This document shows, piece after piece, positions 51,187-60,510 of a stretch of 64,000 bases of DNA. The notes under the pieces are model-generated. The model was not told the origin of the DNA. It worked only from the letters and a program-made list of their open reading frames with translations, and did no database searches. The translations under genes were made by a program, and so were the position numbers. How positions within the stretch are numbered: position 1 is the first letter of the stretch; the number at the start of each line of letters is the position of its first letter. Location: positions 62,001 to 126,000 of the forward strand of contig CAJQUW010005783.1 of the NCBI GenBank assembly GCA_907163375.1, read 5' to 3'. The DNA comes from Prostheceraeus crozeri. Its lineage: Eukaryota; Platyhelminthes; Polycladida; Euryleptidae.

Positions 51187-52053
51187 GCGCTTTTCAATGC
51201 ATGGGCAACGCGTTGGTAAAGTTGTACTCATCATTTATCAGTTTGGAAATACCACCAAGTTAAAATCAGCTGTAGCAACTTCAAATAGAGTCAATTTCAA
51301 ACAAGCTGCAATTGCATCTAAAGAAAAATGGCTGAAATTAATTTTTAAATATCAAGATGCAAAAGTGCCCGTACATGAAAGGCACCTCAGTACTTTTCTT
51401 CTCAATAGGCATAACATAGCTACAGGATGGCTTATTCATAAGTTGAGTACAATTTTTGCACGTATTAACCTATGTAGACAATAACCTCATCGATGTACTC
51501 CTTTCGACCCCAGTTCTGAGCGATTTTCGAGTTCTTTTCCTTTTCCTGCGTTTCTCATCTCTTTCCAAAGAAAGCAACAGGCATATTCTGGGCAAATCAG
51601 TCACGATATTTCGATTGAACGCAAAGCCGAGGTCTGATTCTCAATAAGGAAAATAACCTCGACCCTCCTACGCGAATATGCTGTAATTCGACCAAGAATT
51701 AGGGATTGGTCGTCAGTGCTTGATTATCACTGAGTGAATCCACTTCAGATAGGCAGAATGGACCACTATGAGCCATATTTTAACTAATGAATGCAAATTA
51801 AGGCCGAAATATCCATTAGGAAAAATAACCCACAACACGCGGAATTTGAAATCTTTGATAGATGTTAAAATCGATGTAACAGACAGATGGAGCTTGTGAC
51901 AGCCAGCTAATAGGCAGAAATTGAAAAGAGCACATCAATTTATCTATATATGTAGCCAACGCATTATACAGAAGAGTAGATTTGATAACCCCATTTTATG
52001 GGGTCAAGATGACTTAATTTATGGGGTCGAAATGTCAGGGGGTCGAAATGACT
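51187..52053 (+). repeat. 870-bp interspersed repeat, copy 2 (inverse of 27232-28100)
   Basis: It matches copy 1 in reverse complement over its full length. Its right end (ggtcgaaatgact) adjoins the reading frame of a Gypsy pol, so it inserted into or was joined to that element. Confidence 0.8.
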
Positions 52054-53955
52054 TGACACCATGGAAACGAAAGGTCATTTAAATGGACCCAAGAAGCGGA
52101 CAAAGCCTATAACGCCTTAGTTAACGCTCTCGTCTCCGAGCCTACCCTCAAGAGTTTTGACATCAATCGTCCATCGGAACTTTACGTTGATGCGTCCGAA
52201 GTTGCTGTGGATGCAGTTTTGGAACAGTGCGGGCATCCAATCATCTTCATATCGCGACGACTGTCACAGGCGGAACAAAACTACTCCCAAACCCAACGTG
52301 AAGCTCTCGCCATCGTTTGGGCCATTAAACGAATGCACAAATACTTGTTCGGCAAACGGTTCAAAATTGTTACTGACCATAAAGCCCTGGAATTCATTTT
52401 TAACCCTACGGCTTCGATCTCTAAGGCAACTTCCGCCATGCTCCAACGCTGGTCTTTAGATCTCTCCGCGTACGACTACGACATCGAGCATCAAGCCGGC
52501 AAACGAATTCCACAAGCTGACTATCTTTCGAGATTTGCACACAAAGAATCGCCATCTGAAGATCCAGAAACCGCACTATTCACCAATCCGCTGCCCATCA
52601 ACCGTAATCTACTGATTCAGGAAACTAAGATCGTTTACGGTCCCATAATTTCTGCTGTTCGCAATGGATGGTCAACTTCAGCCAAACGACGTTTCACTGA
52701 GCTGTACGCTCAAAGGCATCACTTGTCTTTGGACTCCGACGGTGTACTTCTCGTCAACGAACTCACCCTGATTCCTCCTTCCTGCCGGCAATCAATGTTA
52801 AACCACCTGCATCTCGGACACCTGGGTCGCGATAAAATGAAATCCCTGTCCAGACTCCTCTGTTATTGGCCGAACATCAGCTCTGACATCGCACTTTTCG
52901 TGAGCAATTGCATGCGATGCAAGGTCAAGCCTAGAACACATCCTAATTGGAAGCCTTGGCCAACTCCTTTCTCGCCAATGCAGCGTGTTCACGCTGACTA
53001 TTGTGGACCCATACTTCACAAATATTACGCTCTCGTGGTTCAAGACTCGTACTCGAAATTCCCTGAGGTGTTCTTTACCGAAAATGCAACGGCATCCTTC
53101 TCGAAAGCCTGTTTCCAGACCATGTTTGCGAGGGAAGGAATACCCCAAGTCATCGTTACTGACAATGGAACGCATTTTGCGGCGACTGAATTACAGTCCT
53201 GGTTGAAATCAGTTGGTTGCCAACCTGTCTTTACTCCTCCCAGGCATCCGTGCTCGTACGGTCAAGCTGAAAGCTTCGTAAAAACTTTGAAGAATGCAAT
53301 CACTGCGAACCAACCAACTAACCTTGAAGAACTTCAATCCAGTGTCTCAACCTTTTTATTACACTACAGAAACGCGGTACATCCAGCAACTGGGAAGAAT
53401 CCTGCCATCTTATTTAAGGGACGCAATTTACGAACCTCGGCAAACCTTGATACAACTAATGTTATTTCCTTTCGAGGAAACAACTCTCGGCCCTGTCACG
53501 GCATACTCATTCGGAAGCTGGGTGAACGTCTCTTCTACGTTTTGGACAGTGAGGACGGAAGTGTTCATAAGCGACATATAGACCAAGTTCAAATAGCATC
53601 TCAGACACATGACGACACACGCTCATTAGAACACACCTTTACACACCCACATCTACATGGTGATTCCACACCTGTACTTAACAGACTTCCTACTGCAACT
53701 GAAGTCTCTGGAATGCCTCGGATAACTCAAGAGACACTTCGAGTTACTCCTCCTGTGGTCGATGGTCCTCCTCCTCCTCTGATCAATAGTCCTCCTCCAG
53801 TGGTCAATCTTCCAATGGTGAAGCACTCATCTCCTCCTACTACTCTAAGGACGGTCGGTCCTTCTTCACCTGCGATGCGATCCCCTCAACCTTCTCACGC
53901 TCCACCTCGGCGTAGCCAACGTACTCGAAAAGCACCGGAAAGACTGGATCTTTGA
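52054..53955 (+). CDS. Gypsy-type pol, 5'-truncated: RNase H and integrase
   Basis: The open frame starts at the repeat junction (about 52054) within the RT/RNase H connection. RNase H residues: Asp in YVDASEVAVD, Glu in QREALAIVWA, Asp in VTDHKALEF. The integrase zinc domain, HLHLGHLGRDK with MRC, comes next. The core has HADYCGP, VTDNGTHFA and the Glu in YGQAESFVK. The Pro-rich C terminus ends RRSQRTRKAPERLDL. The style resembles K02A2.6-like Gypsy elements of invertebrates. The polymerase, protease and gag are missing. The remaining 630 codons are intact, so truncation is recent or the segment is maintained. Confidence 0.88.
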
Positions 53956-55208
53956 AGAGGGAAGATCTGCTACAGCAACAGCTGATTACGAAACTTTAAA
54001 TTTCGCGCCTATGTTTAAGTGATTATCTCCAAATTTATTATTGTCAAATTCGAGAGAATCAATTTTGATCACGTACACATATATTATTTGTGTAAATTTA
54101 TTGACTCGTGTTTCTTGTTAAAATGTGGTCGCATACAAAATACACTATGTTCCGTTATAAATGTTCACTCATTGAATGATATATAAACCGAAGATTTTCT
54201 TCAATAAATTGTCATCTGACCACTTGGCTTGTTTTTGAATATTCCACTATTCAAACAAGAAGCGCTTAAGATAAGAAGCGCAGACGGGGATTAGTACGCC
54301 TAAAATATTGCTGTTTATCTCCGATGAGCGTGACTGTGCTTGCACTGATGGAATTTCTGCTAAAGCAAGCTACATCAAGAAAATTCACATCTAAAAAATT
54401 GAAATTCTGCAATGAATTTTTTCCTTACTATTTGGCTGCACGCTGATTCTGCTCAGATGTCTGCAATTGACAATAATGAAGCTGTTGCAAAATGAATTGG
54501 TGATGTTGGTGCATGTTCAGCAATTTCCATTCCCTGCCTGTTGTCGAGCCCTTGTCCGGATTTAGCTGTGTTACTGTTAAAAGCTTACAAAAGGCGGGAG
54601 CATGGCATAGCTGCTGCAGGCGATTCATTGAAGCCAATCAAGAGGATGGATGGTTGATTTTTTAATTTTGGTGCCATCATTTGAGTTTATTGCCTCTCTG
54701 AACTCAAATGTTGCAAAAATTAGGGCTTATTATGTTAGTACTTTTGTTTGAATAATTTAGCAAAATTACTTGTATTTCAAGGTAGTTGTTTAATTTATCA
54801 GATGATTTGAAGTTTTGTAAGCTATAACTGCAATTCAGTAAATAAATTATACTACTGATTAAAAAACGGACCAATCATGGAACATTTTTCTAAACATTTG
54901 CAAATGCTTTTTCAAAGTCGAATACGTCTATTGACGAAGGTATCAGCCACGCACACGGCATGTTTCAAGGCAGCAGGTAAAGTAAGTAGCTTTTATTTCA
55001 TTGCAATGAATGTTCAGTCTTATTGCAGGAAGTTAGATCAGTGGAATCGGCTTGCAGACTGATGGACGGAGCTTATGATTGCTTGGCTTAGTTAGGAACA
55101 GCCCTTTATAGATTACTAAAGAATAGAAGGGAATGCTATGTGTAGGGCACTGTGTAGATACAGTAGATGAATAATGAGCAATGAATAAGCAGATGTTGGT
55201 GGAATGGC
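53956..55208. other. 3' flank of the truncated Gypsy and unassigned sequence
   Basis: A purine-rich gaagagggaaga follows the stop and may be the polypurine tract. AATAAA occurs at about 54203. The LTR limits cannot be set without a second copy. Nothing else is recognised. Confidence 0.4.
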
Positions 55209-55212
55209 TATG

Positions 55213-56151
55213 TGTAACAGGGTTGCTTATTTGTTTATATGTAGTAAAATTATAACTAGTACTTAACGTAAATATTTTAATTATAGGTGTTGGTATTTTC
55301 ACTATTGATGTGAAGAACTAAATTGTATATAGGTATTGCTCACAAATCTGGGAGCATTGGCGCAATTTTCTGGTGAAGGGTTGTAAAGTTATATCACATT
55401 CAAGTGATAATTGAGGATTTCACGGACATGTATATATTGTATATAATTGTAAGGTGTTGGTGGCTTCCGATTTATGGGGTTTTGGGTGGTTTCTGGGTAA
55501 AAGTATAGGCAAACATAAGATAAACATGAATTAAGTATTCCTGGTGTTAGAATGTACCATTTTATTATAAATGCAATGAGTAAAGCTCACGGCGGCTAGC
55601 GTGCGCGGTCAACCAAAAACGTTGCTCTCTTAAAATTATACGGCTGATGGTAAGTCACTGCTCTCAACTGAACTAAGAAGTTTTAGGCAAGTGGCGTAGG
55701 TTTATGACATAGGTTTATGATATTTCCTTTGCGGCTAATTAATTAATCGTAAGCAGCATTATAACTTTGCCGTCGCATCTGCGGGTTACGATATATGTAA
55801 GAAGTTAGCAAGACTTAATTTCAGCTGAATTAGGAGGTTGGGGTTTTATGATACTTCTATTTCAGCTTATTAACTGCTACCCACAACCGTTATAACGTAC
55901 CTGGGTAATACCCACAGATTCATTCGAGTTAGGGTATTACCTATAATACCTAGTAACTGGTAGGGCAGGGTTAATAACTAACCAGGCGCATCTTCGAGTG
56001 ACGTTCGCGTGGCTGCTCCGGTGCTCGTCCACATCATAAAGGATTCGACGTGGTTAACTTGGAATAACCGGATCGTGATACGGAGACTGGTAGGTTTCTT
56101 ACTGTAGTAATCAAATTGGATTAAGGGTCTCTCATAGCTCGGTCTGTTACA
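55213..56151 (+). repeat. 5' LTR
   Basis: 939 bases, TGTAACAGGG to GGTCTGTTACA. Differences from the 3' LTR are seen at acggacatg/acggaaatg, gctcacgg/gcccacgg and caaattgg/caattgg. Confidence 0.95.
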
Positions 56152-56152
56152 C

Positions 56153-56167
56153 TGGTGGCAGCGGTTA
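56153..56167 (+). other. Primer-binding site
   Basis: TGGTGGCAGCGGTT begins one base after the 5' LTR and is complementary to a tRNA 3' end terminating in CCA. The tRNA identity was not determined. Confidence 0.7.
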
Positions 56168-56188
56168 AAACCCATACCAAATTGAGAA

Positions 56189-57531
56189 ATGGCTTTTAGT
56201 CCAAGTGTTGACTTATTTGAAACTGGCGACAGTGGGTTGTTTTTTTCGAATACACAAACTGACGCTGTCCGTGGTTTCCCACTTTTGGATAATGAAGTTC
56301 CAACCTAGTCCATGCCACCTCTTACGCCAAGTAGTTCAAATGTTGATTGCATTTATAAAAAAATAGGCAAGGTTGAACAAGGGATTGGGGAATTGACCAG
56401 TCGTTTAGAGCACTTAATGGAATATCAGAAAAGCACCAAGAAAGAGAAAATTCCAGATGATTTGTCTCAGCTGCAAAAGTTTAACGGTCAAATCGATTTT
56501 CATAGATGGGTTAAGTCATTTGAATTTCTCTCGGCTGACCTTTCTGACGAGAAGAAATTACGCGTTTTGGTTGTAAAAACCGTGGGTAAGGCCAATGAGA
56601 TTGTTATAGATAAGGCAGGGACACACACATATAGTGAGATTGTCGCGGATTTGAGCAATCGATTTTCACTTTCAGGACTGCCGTGGAAGCGGAGACAGCT
56701 TATGATTCTAGAACACGTCGTTCAGCAGAGTCGGTTAGGGATTTTGCAGATGATTTATTAAGAATCGGAGCCCAGGCATTTCCTAGAATGACTGAAGTGG
56801 AACTACGCGAAAAGATTATGCATACCATGATGGTGCGCGAAGCTAATCGGGACGTGAAACTTTCAATGAGTCGATTTCCACCATCATCGTTGAGTAATTA
56901 CTTGGATATTGTCGAGGGATTTGAAAGAATCGATAAACCCAGTACTACCACCGGTGGTACTGTTTCTCCCGTCCGACCAGTTATAACTGCTGTTGCGTGT
57001 AGTAATTCAGGCATTCGTTGCTTTAAATGTCAAGAATTCGGTCATATCGCTCGGGGTTGTCCCAAGTCTGTTAACGTCTTCCAACGGACCATGTCATGGC
57101 CGTCTCAGACTCCACGTCAAACTATGAACAGGCCGACAAATTCAACGTTTTTTCAGCAACCGTTCTATCGGTCACAAGCGGGTTTAATTAATGCGCCATC
57201 GAACGTTCAGCCCGCAGTTCCGCAAGTAAGACCAATTTTGGGTCCTGATACAACGGTATCTCGGTCAACACTCCCAAGGGAATCGAGGTTGCCTGTTGTC
57301 GAGCAACCCACCAGTTATGAAAACACGGCTCAAAAATTGACTGGATTTCCGGGACAAAATACTACGTATACTGGGTTGCCGATGCATTGGCATCGAGCTG
57401 TCAGCCATAGCAAAATAGGCCCACTGATGCTTTGCAGCCTACTTTAACTGCTCGGCAGGGTCCATGTTATAATTGTGGACAGTATGGACACTTAGCTCGT
57501 AATTGTCCTCAGGGAAACGAGCAGCGGCGAT
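56189..57531 (+). pseudogene. Gypsy gag with two CCHC zinc knuckles (broken)
   Basis: The ATG at 56189 is followed by an in-frame TAG at 56306. After it the frame runs from 56312 to a shift near 56680. The capsid-like helical region is at 56460-56950. The first knuckle, CFKCQEFGHIARGC, lies near 57020. After a further shift near 57420 the second knuckle, CYNCGQYGHLARNC, lies near 57468, and the frame ends at 57531. Gag forms the particle and binds RNA. Three lesions in an otherwise young element are suspicious and may be base-calling errors. Confidence 0.85.
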
Positions 57532-58201
57532 AGATACGTCCCGGCCTCTCGCCGGCTCTCGTTTGAAACGGGACTCAGCAAATATAGCAGAAATTCTTGT
57601 TGGTGACCAGATAGTTAAAGCTCTGGTTGATACCGGGGCAGATGTGTCGGTATGTAATAGTATATTAGTGCATGATCAGCATATTATCCCGATTCCTAAT
57701 GTGTCCTGTATTCAAACTGCAAATGGCGAAAAACTTCATATTTTGGGAACTACTGTCATTTATTTTCAGATAGGAATTTGCACAGTATATCACACTTTTT
57801 TTGTTTCTGCCAATCTATCCACTAACATGGTTTTAGGAATGGATTTCCTAGGTGATTATGACGGTGACGTGGACGTGAGCACTAAAACCTTGCATTTACC
57901 TCGACTGGGTGTTCAAGTACCTCTTCGCGAACGTCGTACTACGAACACTGTGCTTTTTAAAATCGCTATCAATAATACAGTTGTTCTTCAGCCGCACTCA
58001 GAACAGCTGCTTTCAGCAAGAATTTTGATGAAAGGAAAGTGTCCAGAACCGTTAACGGGTATGGTCATGCCCAGTTCAGAGACGGACGATCTTGGCGTGT
58101 TTGTTCTGCCGACAATTTCGACCGTTAAGAAAAAGGAAGTCACCATATCTGTTTGCAACAACTCTTTGCAACATGTTACTCTAAAGAAAATACAGCAGTA
58201 G
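57503..58201 (+). CDS. Gypsy aspartic protease region
   Basis: The frame overlaps the end of gag. The active site LVDTGADVSV is near 57623 and the flap/C-terminal VLGMDFLGDYDGDV near 57830. It stops at 58199-58201 and overlaps the RT frame, which starts in a different frame at 58153, so a shift is needed to make a single pol. The overlap could be a natural frameshift site or an indel error. Confidence 0.88.
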   Translation: MSSGKRAAAIDTSRPLAGSRLKRDSANIAEILVGDQIVKALVDTGADVSVCNSILVHDQHIIPIPNVSCIQTANGEKLHILGTTVIYFQIGICTVYHTFFVSANLSTNMVLGMDFLGDYDGDVDVSTKTLHLPRLGVQVPLRERRTTNTVLFKIAINNTVVLQPHSEQLLSARILMKGKCPEPLTGMVMPSSETDDLGVFVLPTISTVKKKEVTISVCNNSLQHVTLKKIQQ

Positions 58202-60510
58202 CCAATTTCGAATTGATTTCCGCAATGTATGATAGCGTAAATTATATTCAAGACGTTTTTCCAAGTGATGTTGCAGCTCAAGTAAATCATGTGACTCTTG
58301 AGTCGCAATCAGAGGAGCAGTCTTCCGAATTAACTGCTCAAGAACGTCAAGAATTGGATAGCATACTTAAATCGTATGCTGACGTGTTTATGGCAGAAGG
58401 AAAGCCATTAGGTAGGGCAGTGAACGCTCAGCATTTTATAAATACTGGGGATCACCCTCCTATTCGTCAACCTTGTCGACGGGTTCCACCCTCTCAGAAG
58501 TTAGAAGTTAGCCGCCAAATACAGGAAATGTTGGATCAAGGCGTTGTTTCACATAGTAGTAGTCCCTGGGCTAGTCCCATCGTTCTTGTCCAGAAGAAAG
58601 ACGGGACTTTGAGATTTTGTGTTGATTTTCGAAAATTGAATCAATGTTGCCGATACGATAGCTATCCCTTGCCCAGGGTCGATGATGCTTTGGATTCTAT
58701 GGGAGGGGCTCAATACTTTTCGGTACTTGATTTGAAGTCTGGTTATTGGCAGATTCCCTTGGCGGAGGAGGATAAAGCAAAGTCTGCATTTGTTTGTCCA
58801 CAGGGTCTTTATGAGTTCAATGTTCTTCCATTCGGTCTGGCGTCAGCTCCTCCCACTTTTCAGCGCATGATGGACGAGAAGTTGAGAGGGTTAATTGGAG
58901 AAATTTGTTTAGTCTACCTTGACGATATTATTATTTTTAGTCGTAGTTGGCAAGATCATTTGTGTGATATTCAATTGGTATTAGACAGACTGCGACTTGC
59001 TAATCTGCAACTCAATACTAAAAAGTGCCAATGGGGACTTAGCTCTGTCAAGTATCTTGGTCACATCGTGACGTCTCAAGGTATTAAGACTGATCCTGAA
59101 AAGACAAACAGAGTTAAAGAATGGCCGACGCCAGCAACTGCTAAGCAAGTACGAGAATTTTTAGGTTTAGCGTCTTATTATCGCAGATTTGTGCAAGACT
59201 TTGCGAGATTAGCTAAACCGTTGCACGAATTAACTAACAAAGACAATACTTTTGTGTGGACTGATCGTTGTCAGGAAGCGTTTGACTCTCTTAAACGCTG
59301 TTTAACATCCACTCCGATTTTAACCATGCCAGATTTCACTGAGGCTGGTGGTGCTTTCATTCTTGATACTGATGCCTCTGGCTACGCCATAGGTGCTGTC
59401 CTCTCACAAGTACAGCATGATGGAAAGGAAAGGGTTATTGCGTATGCAAGCAAAACTTTGAATCGAGCTCAAACTTCCTACGCCCCTACGAAAAGGGAGA
59501 TGCTTGCCCTAGTAACATTCATCGACCACTTTCACGTATACTTGACGGGTAAAAAGTTTTTAGCACGAACAGATCACAAAGCACTTGAATGGTTGAAATG
59601 CTTCAAAGAGCCTAGAGGGATGCTTGCGCGCTGGTTGCAAATTTTGGAAGAATTTGATTTCGATTGCTTATACCGCGCCGGAACCTCGCACAAAAACGCA
59701 GATGCTCTCTCTCGCTTGACTAATGCGCCAGACGAAGGGACGTCAGACCCTCCGAATCGCATGGATGGTGATGATGTTGTTATTTTTAGTCTATGGTCCC
59801 CAGGGGCTGGGGTAGATGAAATGAAACGCAAGACTTCGGCTGATCAAGACTTGGCGCAAATTCTGTTCTGGAAAACTCGTTTATCATCTTCCGACAAGCC
59901 ATCTCCTAGACAACTGGAAACATGCTCACAGGAAATAAAGAACATTGTTCGATTTTGGGAATTTCTTGTTGTGGAAGATGGTCTCTTATATCGGTTAGAT
60001 GGCGATAAGAAAAAAATAATTCCACCAAAAGACGAGCGAATGGCTATTATCAACCAATGTCACTCAGGGATGGGCAATTCTCATTTGGGCCGTGATAAAA
60101 CTTACCACAAACTGCGAGCAAGGTTCTGGTGGCCAGACATGAGACATGATACCACGACGTGTTTGAACAGATGTGAGGTATGCGTTACCTTTAAGGGGCC
60201 TATTCCAAAACTGCGACATCCCATGATGCCAATCGTAGTCGGAAGACCAATGGAATGTGTTGAAGTTGATCTCATAGGTCCACTGCGTAAGACTAAGAGA
60301 GGCAATCGTTACGTCTTGACTATGGTTGACTTATTTTCAAAATGGGCTGAGGCAATTCCCCTTCCTAACAAGGAAACGTCTACGGTAGCTGGGGCATTCC
60401 TTAGAGAATGGGTTTGCCGTCATGGAGTCCCTGATAGAATTCATTCTGATAAGGGACAGAATTTGAATCAAAAATTTTTCGAGAATTGTGTAATCTTTTG
60501 GGTTCCATAA
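58153..60510 (+). CDS. Gypsy reverse transcriptase, RNase H and integrase N-terminal part
   Basis: 785 residues. RT blocks are FCVDFRKLN, YFSVLDLKSGYWQIPL and the catalytic YLDDIIIFS (about residue 255). RNase H follows with DTDASGYAIG, KREMLALV and RTDHKALEW. The integrase zinc domain (HLGRDKTYHK, CEVC) and core are next, with VDLIGPL and HSDKGQN. The frame is lost at an A5T5 homopolymer at about 60471-60480 and continues in the next entry. Motifs are complete up to that point. Confidence 0.93.
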   Translation: MQQLFATCYSKENTAVANFELISAMYDSVNYIQDVFPSDVAAQVNHVTLESQSEEQSSELTAQERQELDSILKSYADVFMAEGKPLGRAVNAQHFINTGDHPPIRQPCRRVPPSQKLEVSRQIQEMLDQGVVSHSSSPWASPIVLVQKKDGTLRFCVDFRKLNQCCRYDSYPLPRVDDALDSMGGAQYFSVLDLKSGYWQIPLAEEDKAKSAFVCPQGLYEFNVLPFGLASAPPTFQRMMDEKLRGLIGEICLVYLDDIIIFSRSWQDHLCDIQLVLDRLRLANLQLNTKKCQWGLSSVKYLGHIVTSQGIKTDPEKTNRVKEWPTPATAKQVREFLGLASYYRRFVQDFARLAKPLHELTNKDNTFVWTDRCQEAFDSLKRCLTSTPILTMPDFTEAGGAFILDTDASGYAIGAVLSQVQHDGKERVIAYASKTLNRAQTSYAPTKREMLALVTFIDHFHVYLTGKKFLARTDHKALEWLKCFKEPRGMLARWLQILEEFDFDCLYRAGTSHKNADALSRLTNAPDEGTSDPPNRMDGDDVVIFSLWSPGAGVDEMKRKTSADQDLAQILFWKTRLSSSDKPSPRQLETCSQEIKNIVRFWEFLVVEDGLLYRLDGDKKKIIPPKDERMAIINQCHSGMGNSHLGRDKTYHKLRARFWWPDMRHDTTTCLNRCEVCVTFKGPIPKLRHPMMPIVVGRPMECVEVDLIGPLRKTKRGNRYVLTMVDLFSKWAEAIPLPNKETSTVAGAFLREWVCRHGVPDRIHSDKGQNLNQKFFENCVIFWVP

